From assembly GCA_030425685.1 (NCBI GenBank), contig JAUIAD010000010.1, forward strand, positions 39,733 to 103,732: a stretch of DNA of 64,000 bases. Direction: 5' to 3'. Every line of letters starts with the position of its first letter. Position 1 is the first letter of the stretch. The notes under the pieces are model-generated. The model did no database searches, was not told the DNA's origin, and saw only the letters and a program-made list of their open reading frames with translations. The position numbers and the translations under genes are program-made. The stretch is from Gammaproteobacteria bacterium (lineage in GTDB: Bacteria > Pseudomonadota > Gammaproteobacteria > Coxiellales > Coxiellaceae). Shown piece by piece: positions 49,501-58,072 of this stretch.

Positions 49501-50677
49501 AAAAATAATCCGCACCATTTAGATCAGAGCGAATTTCTCCATTAGCAATATTCCATTGACTATCTGTCGGTGCAAATAAACCATAATGATTGCCATTAAT
49601 CGTTACACCCAACACATTATTATCATAGTGCCAAACACTACCTGCTCCATCCCAGGTGTATTGACTATCTTCGCTCTCACCACCTAGCGTCATTACTGCA
49701 TTTGCAGTCGTTGTTTGTGAAAGTGTATTATCATCATTAAAATATAAGCGTGGTATATTTGAAAATGGCAAATCTATATAACTGTCACTACCCGTTGATA
49801 ACGTAACTTCACCTGGACCAAACGCTTGCCATACTTCAACCGTGACGGTTGCATTATTTAAATCACTTAAGCTACCAAAGCTATCAGCCCCTATGCCTCG
49901 CCCTTCATTCTGTTGGTAGCTTTCACTATCAGCTTCATTGGCATTAAGAGGAATAAAATTATATGTTTGACTGAAATCAACACGACCATCACTATCATTA
50001 TCGATAGAAACACGCACCTGCGCTGCATTACCAATCGCATTCCCATCTTCACCTATCGCATTAACAGCGATATTAAAATTTATATCATTAGAATTAAACT
50101 GACCACTAACATTTTCTAAAACAAATTGCTCAACAGACTGATTAGGCTGACCAATGGTATTAGCATCGTGTTGCTCTAGATCAATAACGACATCTGCATT
50201 ACCTTGTTTTTCAAAATAAACAAAGGGCATTCCATGCCCCATGGTGGCTTGCAAAATATTACTTGAATCTGTATCTGACCACTGCCCTGTTACTGTCCAA
50301 TCTGAATAAGACAGCAACTCTGTATTCTCAGCATTTAAACCCTCAATACCAACAGAAAGATCTGTATGATAGGTAAATTCATATTTAACATCTTGTGTTG
50401 TATTGCTATCAATAAATTTGGGGAATGAGGAATACCCCAGTGACAAACCACCGGCGTTAGCCTGCATCGCTAATGGATGCGCAAACATCGGTGCTGAATA
50501 AACATCATCAAAATGTGGAAAAACTAATGACGACCACCAATCTGTACTTGGCACGGTATTAGAAAATGAATCAGTAACTAAAGGTTCCAAAGGAATTCCC
50601 TGCCAGCTAGTTACCCCTAATTGCCCTTCCGGTAGTGCGGTTGTGTAACTCCCTTGACCCATGACGACTGTACTCAT
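46544..50677 (-). CDS. GH81 endo-beta-1,3-glucanase with RTX repeats
   Basis: About 1377 residues. The N-terminal about 860 residues form a GH81 glucanase: STDWWSSLVF near residue 47, then SWASGHGSFFAGNNHESSSESMN around residue 680, which carries the family catalytic Glu pair. Two low-complexity Asp-Pro linkers (about 923-986 and 1158-1188) separate two blocks of calcium-binding RTX nonapeptides (GGxGxDxxx-like; about 987-1073 and 1192-1302). The C-terminus is typical of type I secretion, and there is no N-terminal signal peptide. The open frame starts at 50707; I chose ATG 50677 because AGAGG lies 6 bp upstream. The likely role is degradation of beta-1,3-glucan. No type I exporter is visible nearby. 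Confidence 0.88.
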   Translation of the reverse strand: MSTVVMGQGSYTTALPEGQLGVTSWQGIPLEPLVTDSFSNTVPSTDWWSSLVFPHFDDVYSAPMFAHPLAMQANAGGLSLGYSSFPKFIDSNTTQDVKYEFTYHTDLSVGIEGLNAENTELLSYSDWTVTGQWSDTDSSNILQATMGHGMPFVYFEKQGNADVVIDLEQHDANTIGQPNQSVEQFVLENVSGQFNSNDINFNIAVNAIGEDGNAIGNAAQVRVSIDNDSDGRVDFSQTYNFIPLNANEADSESYQQNEGRGIGADSFGSLSDLNNATVTVEVWQAFGPGEVTLSTGSDSYIDLPFSNIPRLYFNDDNTLSQTTTANAVMTLGGESEDSQYTWDGAGSVWHYDNNVLGVTINGNHYGLFAPTDSQWNIANGEIRSDLNGADYFSVALLPDNSVDTLNYFYNHAYAFVTDSKAEYVFDQENSEVVTTFNITTDLKEAGFSNEALVNLYRHQWINTDDQLTDFFYESPRGEMKLLEGNSFTTTHDFTGILPSLPNMMDASSAAGLYQEIDTIYQELSNSPIVIPGLDTYWVGKAVARLGELTQIANQVGHDEAKDFFLGEIKTELEDWFSVDANNPDDKQFYYNQQWDTFQGYPASFHSDTQINDHHFHYGYFVKAASVIAQYDPQWADDWGGMVDLLIQDVANVDRASTEFPYLRSFDPYAGHSWASGHGSFFAGNNHESSSESMNFASATLMWGAHTNNQEALDLGAYLYATELSAIEQYWFDIDDATFPAQFSHDAVGMVWGDGAAYSTWFSGEPEMIHGINFLPFTGGSLYLGQHPEYVENNYNEMVANNGAPPNQWVDLMWQYQAFFDPQGALQNFNSNSNYAVEDGESVAHTYHWLNNFAALGTIDNSVNANTPFFSVFNNNGLLTYTSYNPSGEQVLVRFSDGTEFVLLPQEFKAVNDNLQWSSLNGVSEPDPTPDPDPDPDPDPDPDPDPTPDPDPDPTPGPDPDPTPDPDPDPAPDPDPDPTPDPDPDPAPDNLILGTAGNDVLHGTVNNDISQGKEGDDHLHGNLGDDKLYGGLGNDLIHGNQGGDLLVGGEGNDFLYGNIGDDVLNGGLGADYLVGGDDADVFQYTSANDSTFSSSDIIETFTVGVDKIDLASLNVTYEQLTISHYEGYLHININGTDFDVKVGGVGDLAENDFILNASAPDPDPDPDPDPDPDPDPDPDPDPDPDPDPDPIDTNNTINGTAQADHLYGTLDSDQINGFANDDHLHGLNGDDEIFGGDGNDRIHGNAGNDHLNGGSGIDYIHGNEGDDVINGGDNNDYLYGNVGEDRFNGGLGKDFMVGGDGADVFEFSSLDDSHSSNPDIIEGFVSGIDQLDFSNLNVSANDISIEKNHGQVSISVANSDFEITLIATAGVESDDIIS
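47112..47203. repeat. Hexanucleotide repeat encoding Asp-Pro linker 2
   Basis: About fifteen near-perfect tandem copies of GGATCT or GGATCA (minus strand GATCCA/GATCCT), read as Asp-Pro. Unit length 6 keeps the frame when copies are gained or lost. It links RTX blocks in the glucanase. Confidence 0.85.
47719..47907. repeat. Imperfect hexanucleotide repeat encoding Asp-Pro/Thr-Pro linker 1
   Basis: About 190 bp of GGATCA/GGATCT/GGTGTT-like units coding for DP, TP, AP and GP dipeptides. It joins the glucanase domain to the first RTX block. It is less pure than linker 2. Confidence 0.8.
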
Positions 50678-50780
50678 ATCAACCTCTGCTTTCGCCCCTC
50701 TGCCCATAATACTCTGACGACAAGGTATGCTTTTAAGAATTTTCCCCGCCGATATTTATCACACCCGCAATTCAAAATAT

Positions 50781-50815
50781 AGCACATGCTGAGCATATTG
50801 TGCTCAGCATGTGCT
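50781..50815 (-). terminator. Hairpin between Rab-like GTPase and glucanase genes
   Basis: A 15-bp perfect stem (AGCACATGCTGAGCA and its complement) with loop TATTG. It lies 33 bp after the minus-strand GTPase stop (50848), so it probably ends that transcript. It shares no sequence with the REP-like palindrome. Confidence 0.6.
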
Positions 50816-50847
50816 GGGAAAAAGTGATTGATATTAGGAGGTTATAG

Positions 50848-52146
50848 CTATACGTTTAAACCAAGCGCTCCAGCTGCCTGATCATAGGATGGTGGAGGCT
50901 CATCTGGCGCAGCAGCCAAAGTAAAGGGGGCATTTGCTTTGAAAAAAGTACCGGCATCTGCAGATTGTGGAGCATAAGCTGGCGGCAGGTCTTCAGCACA
51001 TGCAGACGAACTCGCCTGCTCATCATCAGGCGCACTAGGATTGGCTGGGAACAAAGCAAAGGGTTGCGAATGATAAGCTTGCGATACATCTGGATTAACA
51101 GCAGGTGGTCGCCTATACAAGTCAGACACTGCCGGCTCATGTGCTTTGCATTCGCGTTGCTTTTTAATAATTTTTTGCCCTTTTTTATAAGCATCAACAC
51201 CTTGGGCTAAATACTGATTAAAAAGACGAACTCTCTCAGAAACACTGCATCCAGGAATTTCCTTAACTTGATTCCATACAAAATTTGCAAACGTATCTGC
51301 TTTATTTTTTCTGGAAGCAAGGAAATCGTTTGCACTGTAGTTTTTGTTAAAACCGCTCGCTATTGAGTTTAACTCGCTCTGTATTTCTAGTGCTACAGCA
51401 TTTTTTATATCGTCTTGCCTTGCAACCTTTGGCTGTGCTATTGGCTGATACTTGTTAATACTCTTATGCTCTTTGACTTTCTTAGGCCTTTTTGGCTGCG
51501 AGGATCTAGAAAACATTCGCATAATACTGGAAAATACACCTGACTTAGGTTTAGGCTTAGCAACTTTTGTTTTTTCTTCAGGAAGTTTTTCATAGATTTT
51601 AGGGCCAGATATTTTTAACAAGCATTCAAATGCAGCTAGTTTAAATAATTCTTGCACATTAACGTCTTTTTTAGCACTCGTTTCCAAGAACGTCAGTCCA
51701 TGACTATCTGCAAAATCTTGTGCAACGTCCCTATCGATAATTTTTTTAGCTACCAAATCACTTTTTGTGCCAACCAAAATTTTAATCGCTGACTCAGCAC
51801 ATTGCCGATCCAGGATCTTAAGCCATTTGGGAATGTCATCAAATGACTGCTCATCTGTTACATCATAGGCAATAATATAGATATGCGATCCGCGTGTATC
51901 ACCACTCACAAATTGCATTCGATCTCGATCACTGTCACCACATACATCCCAGACTTGCAGCTTTATTGTTTTATCATTAATCTTTATAGAGCTAATTTTG
52001 AAGTCAACACCGATCGTTGAAACATAACTTTCAGTGTAAGTATTATCTGCGAAACGTAGTAATAAACATGATTTCCCTACACCACTATTTCCAACCAAAG
52101 TTACCTTAAATAAGTAATCATATTCACTAAATGTTAATCCACGCAT
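50848..52146 (-). CDS. Rab1-like small GTPase with long C-terminal tail and PPxY motifs
   Basis: 432 residues. Residues 10-170 form a Rab-type G domain. G1 is GNSGVGKS (19-26) and the switch I stretch is STIGVDFK, both very like eukaryotic Rab1. G3 is WDVCGDSD (66-73) where Rabs have WDTAGQER, so the catalytic Gln is Asp71 and switch II is replaced. G4 is TKSD (127-130, Asn to Thr), and G5 TSAK (156-159) is intact. After a basic linker (about 190-240) the tail carries PPAY (388-391) and PPSY (418-421). No CC or CaaX prenylation site is present. By inference it was acquired from a eukaryotic host and acts inside host cells. Confidence 0.88.
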   Translation of the reverse strand: MRGLTFSEYDYLFKVTLVGNSGVGKSCLLLRFADNTYTESYVSTIGVDFKISSIKINDKTIKLQVWDVCGDSDRDRMQFVSGDTRGSHIYIIAYDVTDEQSFDDIPKWLKILDRQCAESAIKILVGTKSDLVAKKIIDRDVAQDFADSHGLTFLETSAKKDVNVQELFKLAAFECLLKISGPKIYEKLPEEKTKVAKPKPKSGVFSSIMRMFSRSSQPKRPKKVKEHKSINKYQPIAQPKVARQDDIKNAVALEIQSELNSIASGFNKNYSANDFLASRKNKADTFANFVWNQVKEIPGCSVSERVRLFNQYLAQGVDAYKKGQKIIKKQRECKAHEPAVSDLYRRPPAVNPDVSQAYHSQPFALFPANPSAPDDEQASSSACAEDLPPAYAPQSADAGTFFKANAPFTLAAAPDEPPPSYDQAAGALGLNV

Positions 52147-52417
52147 GCAACCTACCTTTAATTTTTTTTTATATAAAAAATTATTTTAACCAACGAATAT
52201 TAAAGTAATATGAAAAACCCAACATAAACTTATATAACAACTTTTTCAGGGAATAGACTTGCAATATTACTTAATACTGCTATCCGTCCAAACCAACCCA
52301 GCAAAGGTTAAATTCTGATCAAGCTATGCGTTTTATTAAAATTATATTATAATTTGCTAACACTGTCGCAAAACGGTTGTTATAACAATATAGATTTGGA
52401 AATATGGCAATAACTGA

Positions 52418-53842
52418 GTGATTCGAAATCGACATAAACACTACCTTCTCACCATTAGCTTGGCTCTAATGTGCATTTTTCACAGCAGCAAAATTTTTTC
52501 AATAGAACAGAAATTTGTTTTCCCAGAGTATCAATTTCTGCGCTACAATGAAAACTGGTCTATATTAAAATTTGCCAGCCCTCAAGAAAAACGCTCTGAT
52601 TTTTGGAACCCGATAAAATATATTCCCTTTGGTACAAACAATCAAGGTTGGATAACCTTTGGTGCTAGACTGCGCGCGCGCCCCGAATATTGGCAAGGCT
52701 TTGACTTTCTACCCAATAGCGATACCTTTTCTTTATTTCGTATATTGTTAGATAGCGACATTCATTTTAATCAACAACTGCGTTTATATGTGCAGGGTAA
52801 GTCAGCCCTCTCAACTAAACGAACATTACCAGGCGGTACACGCAAACTCGATGTTGACCAAATAGCCTTACAACAGGCTTTTTTCGATATTAATATCAAT
52901 CTTCCTCATCAAGGCGAGTTAATTTTACGCCCAGGAAGACAGGAATTTTCCTTTGGTGCACAACGACTAGTGAGCCCCCTACCCTGGGGCAATACCATGC
53001 GAACCTGGGATGGTGGCAGCGCTATTGTGACCTATAATAACTTTACTACCACCGCCTTTGCCTCAAAATTTGTGCCTGTAAAAAAATATCAATTTAATAC
53101 CGCAGATAGCATCCAGTTTGATGGGCTTTATTCAACCCTAACATTTCCAAAAATAAATATGGGCGTCGATTTGTATTGGCTTTACTATATCGATAGCAAG
53201 GGCGTATTTAATGGTATTGCTGGAAGAAATCATACCCACACTATCGGTACACGTTTTTTTAGTGGTAAAAAGCTCAATGCCTTTATTTATGATATTGAAA
53301 CAGCCTTTCAATTTGGTACATTAGCCAATAGAACGATATGCGCATATATGACTGTTATATCATTGGGCTATCCATTTGATACGATTAAAAACAAACCCAC
53401 TATCAAAGTAGGCTTTGATTACGCCAGTGGTGGCGATCCTAAGAATAAAATATTTAGAACCTTTAATCAGTTATTTCCTTTAGGGCATGCCTACTTTGGA
53501 TATATTGATGTCATTGGACGGCAGAATATTACCGAAGTTCATGAAGGATTATATCTACATCCAACATCCGCCATAACAACAGGTATTAGTTATCATTATT
53601 TCTGGCGCTCCAGCACGCAAGATGCTTTATATAATGCCGGTGGGATGATAGTAAGGCGTGGTGATCTGGGTACGGCAAAGGCAGTGGGTTCTGAGATTGA
53701 TACAACAATAAATTATAATATTGGCCGCCATTTTCAAACACTATTTGGTTATAGTCATTTTTTCCCAGGGTTATTTGTCCAGCAGTCTGGATCGGCTAAG
53801 GCGATAGATTTTGTATATTTACAGCTTATTTATATAATTTAA
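52418..53842 (+). CDS. Alginate-export-family outer-membrane beta-barrel protein
   Basis: 474 residues starting GTG. A hydrophobic leader (residues 8-26) is followed by a mature chain of alternating aromatic/polar beta strands ending in aromatic-rich DFVYLQLIYII, as for outer-membrane barrels. Segments such as WITFGARLRARPEYW, LRPGRQEFSFGAQRLVSP and TWDGG match the alginate-export (AlgE-like) family. The pathway is unknown: no alginate genes are nearby, so it may be a general channel. A 5-codon ORF (ATG 52402, stop overlapping the GTG) might couple translation. It lies 271 bp upstream-divergent of the GTPase gene. Confidence 0.75.
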   Translation: MIRNRHKHYLLTISLALMCIFHSSKIFSIEQKFVFPEYQFLRYNENWSILKFASPQEKRSDFWNPIKYIPFGTNNQGWITFGARLRARPEYWQGFDFLPNSDTFSLFRILLDSDIHFNQQLRLYVQGKSALSTKRTLPGGTRKLDVDQIALQQAFFDININLPHQGELILRPGRQEFSFGAQRLVSPLPWGNTMRTWDGGSAIVTYNNFTTTAFASKFVPVKKYQFNTADSIQFDGLYSTLTFPKINMGVDLYWLYYIDSKGVFNGIAGRNHTHTIGTRFFSGKKLNAFIYDIETAFQFGTLANRTICAYMTVISLGYPFDTIKNKPTIKVGFDYASGGDPKNKIFRTFNQLFPLGHAYFGYIDVIGRQNITEVHEGLYLHPTSAITTGISYHYFWRSSTQDALYNAGGMIVRRGDLGTAKAVGSEIDTTINYNIGRHFQTLFGYSHFFPGLFVQQSGSAKAIDFVYLQLIYII

Positions 53843-54014
53843 ATACGCGACCAGCAAAAATTACACTGTAAGATACCCCTATTAGATCATAACTAACTGA
53901 AATATATAAATTTTTAGACAAACCATCTTTCATTGTAAGATAGTAATCCACCCTTTTAGCCAAAAGAGCCATACAATAACCCTGTCATTAACGCATTATT
54001 TAAAGGGGTACATT

Positions 54015-55799
54015 ATGAGCCGATTATCAAGACCATCAACTTCAACACCAGCAACAAGCCTTCCACATGCCAACAGAGCTAGTGATATTGCCAAAACGTT
54101 TATGCTAAATATCGATAAGACCATAGAAAATATGATTGGCAGCATGTCAGTTAGCCCTAACACGCCTGTTTGTTTTACTGATGCATTTGGTAATGGTTGG
54201 TTTAAAACTCTTTTTGAAAAGTACTCATCAGAAAAAATTGATCTCAAGCGCTTTTCTCGTAAAATGAGAAGGAAAATAGGCAAGGATAAAATTAATTGGG
54301 CCTATGATGTCCATGCTTACCTATACGCTAATAAAGAAAAAGAACATAACGAGATTTTTCTAAGATCTCGGATTAGGAGCAAACCATACTATGCCCGAGA
54401 CTGGGAAACACTTAGCAATTATCAAAATCTAGAGAAGGAATACAACCATGCCCTAAGATACTGTTTTAGCAAAATAGAAATGCTGCAAAATATGCTAAGG
54501 GCATATTATGAAAACGTTATTCATCCAGCAGTAAGCGAGTTTCTAAAAGGGTTGCAAGCAATGAATGAAGAATACATTACCAGCCGTACTCAATTACTCG
54601 GCTCAATACTCAGCGTTGTCGCATTTATACCACTAGGCAATCTTGTTGGCAATGTCATTAAGGATGCTTTACAACCCAGTCTGACCAGTGTTGATCATAC
54701 TTATACTGATGATGCAAATGTGTCACACGAAGTTAGAACAAGTAATAATGCCTATGCAAGCCAGCTAGCAACTGATGAAGCTTTATTCCTTCCTAACAAG
54801 ATTATCGCAGACGCGCATGCAATGACTACCGCACATCTGTCAAAATTCACACTTAACAATACAGCTAATATCAGCCTCTTAACTTGTCACATCAAAGATC
54901 GACTTTATAGAATGTTATCAGCACTCGATAAAGTTAAAGAAAAGATTATTCAAACAATGAAACCTCTACCTGATGTTAAAAGTCTAGGCCGCATCGATTT
55001 TGAAACTTATGATGAAAAAAGAATACTTTTACAAAATCTCTACAATGCCTTTAAGTCATTAGATAAAGACAATCAAGCTATTATAAAAACTTATCGAAAT
55101 GCTAGACGTGAAGCAGAGCTTGCAAAGGTGTTTGAAAGTTATATGTGGGCAAAATATATTACGGGGTTTTCAATTGACGACCAAAACTGGCATTCCTTTG
55201 TAAAAGTCAAACGTGGCATTCGAAAAGCAGTGGGTGTTGTTATTTCACCACTACGATTTTGTGGCTGGTTGGTTGAATGCATAACAGGACGAGGCTCATT
55301 AGGCTCAGTCAGAAACAGCACTTTTGTCGAGAAAGTATTTTGGGATAAAGCGTACGCCTGTCAAACGACTAAAATCATTGAGTCTTCTAAATTGGTTAAA
55401 ACTTCCAACAATGCTATGATTAACAGATTAAAATCATTACGCGTTATAGATACAATTTCACGAATTCAGTATGGGTTTAGCAATACTGTAAAGCCGCTAT
55501 CTCAGCCAGACACATATCTTTACGGAAAGAAAAGATATAACTTAAATCAACATTTAAATGGTAAAAATTACAAGATGTCTGATGATACATCTCGATCACA
55601 GTTTGTTAACGATAGACGCTTAGCATTTTCACACCACTTAACACACCAAAATCCATCTCAGGTTCATTTGCAAGCTGGTTTGGTAGGAGCAAGGTCTCTC
55701 ACAGATTCCCAAGCCAATATGATTGATCGATGGGCGATTCTTATGGTGGAAACTATGGAACATCATGGTAATAGCACAGTTAACCAATTATTGGCATAA
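54015..55799 (+). CDS. Unrecognised 594-residue protein
   Basis: No family recognised and no signal peptide. AGGGG lies just before the ATG. The protein is mostly helical, with a segment SRTQLLGSILSVVAFIPLGNLVGNVIKD (about residue 190) that follows the same pattern as a block in the paralogous pair at 38.7-43.4 kb (hydrophobic, IP, then a G-rich turn and DxL). That resemblance is weak and could be chance. The N-terminus is Ser/Thr/Pro-rich and the C-terminus is Asn/His/Gln-rich. Placement in a host-interaction-gene-rich stretch suggests, without proof, a translocated protein. Confidence 0.6.
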   Translation: MSRLSRPSTSTPATSLPHANRASDIAKTFMLNIDKTIENMIGSMSVSPNTPVCFTDAFGNGWFKTLFEKYSSEKIDLKRFSRKMRRKIGKDKINWAYDVHAYLYANKEKEHNEIFLRSRIRSKPYYARDWETLSNYQNLEKEYNHALRYCFSKIEMLQNMLRAYYENVIHPAVSEFLKGLQAMNEEYITSRTQLLGSILSVVAFIPLGNLVGNVIKDALQPSLTSVDHTYTDDANVSHEVRTSNNAYASQLATDEALFLPNKIIADAHAMTTAHLSKFTLNNTANISLLTCHIKDRLYRMLSALDKVKEKIIQTMKPLPDVKSLGRIDFETYDEKRILLQNLYNAFKSLDKDNQAIIKTYRNARREAELAKVFESYMWAKYITGFSIDDQNWHSFVKVKRGIRKAVGVVISPLRFCGWLVECITGRGSLGSVRNSTFVEKVFWDKAYACQTTKIIESSKLVKTSNNAMINRLKSLRVIDTISRIQYGFSNTVKPLSQPDTYLYGKKRYNLNQHLNGKNYKMSDDTSRSQFVNDRRLAFSHHLTHQNPSQVHLQAGLVGARSLTDSQANMIDRWAILMVETMEHHGNSTVNQLLA

Positions 55800-55878
55800 C
55801 TACTAAATTAATAGATGGAAAGGGAATTCCAAATTTTAATCACTACTTTTTACACGCAGGACTTAAATAACTTCTATA

Positions 55879-57174
55879 TCAAAGTGAGCAAATGGGAAAG
55901 GTTAATGCAACACAAAGCCCTTGAGGCTGCTTATTATGAACATCCATACCCCCATGATGTAGATCCATAATTCTTGCCACAATCGCCAATCCAAGGCCTA
56001 CTCCCTGCTGTTTAAGATTGAGTTGTTGAAACGGTTGAAGCAACCTTCTAATTTCATCGTCCGGAATACCAGGACCATCATCCTCAATAAAAATTTTAAC
56101 AATTTTCTTAGTGGTAGAAAATCGAATATTTACATTATTAGCGTACTTTAATGCATTGTTAATTAGGTTAACGATAGCGCGCTCTAGCAAAACTGGATCT
56201 CCAGCAATGGTAACAAAGGTGTCTGGCAATGAAAAGATTACCGCTGAATTATTAGCATAGTGCTTATCGGCTAGAGCTTCAAGCGAAGATGAAACGTCTA
56301 TCTTTCGAGGCTGGATAACTTCATTGTCAGCTTTTGAGATAGCAAATGAAGAGTCCACTACATTCGTAATATAAAGCAACTGTTTTTTGAATTGTTCATA
56401 AAGTTCATGCGAGCGCATTGACTCTAAGTAAAACTGCATCTTTGCAATAGGGGTATTAATATCATGAGATAAAGCCAAAATCATTATTGTTTTCTCATCG
56501 ATCACCTTCTTTATCTTATCTTTTAACTGCGTAATCTCCTGATCTACCTCTTTCGCTATCTGACTCTTACCTTTATCATCCTTCGAGCCCTCGATAACCT
56601 GCCCTACCTGATAAAACAATTGCTTTCTAGAAATAAAAAAATACGAAAAAATAATAATCATTGTAATACCTATAGGCATCACAACAGCAAAAAATATACG
56701 TAACAAAATATTCGTGGTAGTGAGTTTAATTTTAGGTGTTGAGGTGATTGTAATCCACTCTTTAAATCTAGGAAAATATAGACTTACATTTAATATATTT
56801 TTTTTTGAAAGACTCTTCTTTAATTTTTCCACCACCCGATAGTTTATAGGCGTTTTAACAGGAATTTGAATTGTATTGCTTGGTTCACTAGTTGAAAATT
56901 GAATACGAAACTTAGGTTGCGCATTTGAAAGATTTAGCACTTTAAGCTCAGATTTTAGAGTCAAACTCTTGTTATGATAAGAAACAATAATATAATCGAT
57001 AAGATTTGTAGCATGACCAGCAAGTCGCTCATTTGCTTCTTCTGTTGCACGGTCCATAATAAAGTATATAGCAAAACCAGAACCGACTAAATGTAGCGTA
57101 AGCACTATAGCCAGTGCAATTTGCAAAAAACGCAGCCGGTCACGGTACTTTACATTTTTAGCAGGTTTATTCAT
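55879..57174 (-). CDS. Two-component sensor histidine kinase
   Basis: 431 residues. A signal-anchor helix (about residues 17-36) is followed by a periplasmic domain of about 105 residues and a second helix (about 160-180). After the HAMP-like linker come the HisKA motif ALSHDINTPIAK (about His237) and the ATPase domain with NLINNALKYA, EDDGPGIPDDE and GVGLGLAIV. It is a classical EnvZ/RstB-type sensor. It overlaps the response-regulator gene by 8 bp, so the pair is translationally coupled. The signal is unknown. Confidence 0.92.
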   Translation of the reverse strand: MNKPAKNVKYRDRLRFLQIALAIVLTLHLVGSGFAIYFIMDRATEEANERLAGHATNLIDYIIVSYHNKSLTLKSELKVLNLSNAQPKFRIQFSTSEPSNTIQIPVKTPINYRVVEKLKKSLSKKNILNVSLYFPRFKEWITITSTPKIKLTTTNILLRIFFAVVMPIGITMIIIFSYFFISRKQLFYQVGQVIEGSKDDKGKSQIAKEVDQEITQLKDKIKKVIDEKTIMILALSHDINTPIAKMQFYLESMRSHELYEQFKKQLLYITNVVDSSFAISKADNEVIQPRKIDVSSSLEALADKHYANNSAVIFSLPDTFVTIAGDPVLLERAIVNLINNALKYANNVNIRFSTTKKIVKIFIEDDGPGIPDDEIRRLLQPFQQLNLKQQGVGLGLAIVARIMDLHHGGMDVHNKQPQGLCVALTFPICSL

Positions 57175-57892
57175 AACTAATAGTCACTGAAAATTGATAA
57201 CCCTTATTTCGTATCGTTTTGATAGGAACCTCTTGATCTGAGTACTTTGCTATTTTTTTTCTAAGACGACAAATTAACGTGTCTACCGCACTCTTATAGT
57301 TCTTTTGCGCCCTTATACCAAGCCACTCACCAATTGTGTCACGAGAAACAGTTTTACGCACTTGCTCCACCAGTAGCACCATAAGCTTGGTTTCATTGTC
57401 TGTTAAAAATAACTCCACTTCACTTGGTGAAATAAGTAAGTTCTTCTTAGGGTAGAATTTCCAACCGGAAAATCTAACGTATTCATATTGAATTTCATCG
57501 ATAGGAATACCTACATCCTTGGTCATTTCCCTTCTAAGGATTGCACGTACTTTAGCAATAATAACAGGTACCCCGGAGGTCTTTTGTACAAAATCATCTG
57601 CACCAGACTCAAGGCCAGCGATATAATGATCTTCAGATTGAGATGCTGTTAAAATTAAGATCGGTGTCGTTGTTACTTTGCGGATTTCCTTGCATAAATC
57701 AGCACCAAAAGCATCGGGCAACATGAGATCAAGGATAATAAGGTCATACTGATACTTCTGAACAAGGGCTAGAGTTTCTGCACCATTTTTAGCAGAAACA
57801 ACTGTAAATTTTTGCTCACTCAAAAACTTTTTAAAGAGTATACGAATATCTGGATCATCATCAGTCAGCAGAATTTTTCTTTGTTCTCTCAT
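57167..57892 (-). CDS. OmpR-family response regulator (second system)
   Basis: About 241 residues. The receiver has the acidic pair in ILLTDDDPD, the phosphoacceptor Asp in LIILDLMLP, and Lys in DDFVQKTSGVP; the winged helix ends in IRNKGYQFS. The open frame extends to 57943, but the ATG at 57892 has AAGAGGTG 8 bp upstream and matches the receiver N-terminus. Coupled to the sensor kinase by an 8-bp overlap. Regulatory targets are not evident. Confidence 0.92.
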   Translation of the reverse strand: MREQRKILLTDDDPDIRILFKKFLSEQKFTVVSAKNGAETLALVQKYQYDLIILDLMLPDAFGADLCKEIRKVTTTPILILTASQSEDHYIAGLESGADDFVQKTSGVPVIIAKVRAILRREMTKDVGIPIDEIQYEYVRFSGWKFYPKKNLLISPSEVELFLTDNETKLMVLLVEQVRKTVSRDTIGEWLGIRAQKNYKSAVDTLICRLRKKIAKYSDQEVPIKTIRNKGYQFSVTISYE

Positions 57893-58012
57893 CACACAGC
57901 ACCTCTTAATTAATAGATAACATAATATGAGGGGAAATACCACTGAGCATAGATATCAGTATTAAAAAAATAAGCTCTCCTAATAGCAGCATGGCTGCAG
58001 AGTCAAGCCATA

Positions 58013-58034
58013 AAGGCCGCAGATTAGCGGCCTT
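58013..58034 (-). terminator. Terminator hairpin after purK
   Basis: AAGGCCGC and GCGGCCTT form an 8-bp perfect stem with loop AGATTA, 39 bp beyond the purK stop on the minus strand, followed by TTTAT. Confidence 0.55.
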
Positions 58035-58072
58035 AAACAATGGCAAACTGGATCTTGAGTGAATAAATTAAA

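Noticed and set aside
54015..55799. Third member of the A/B paralog family
   Set aside because: Only one weak hydrophobic/IP pattern is shared; not enough to claim homology.
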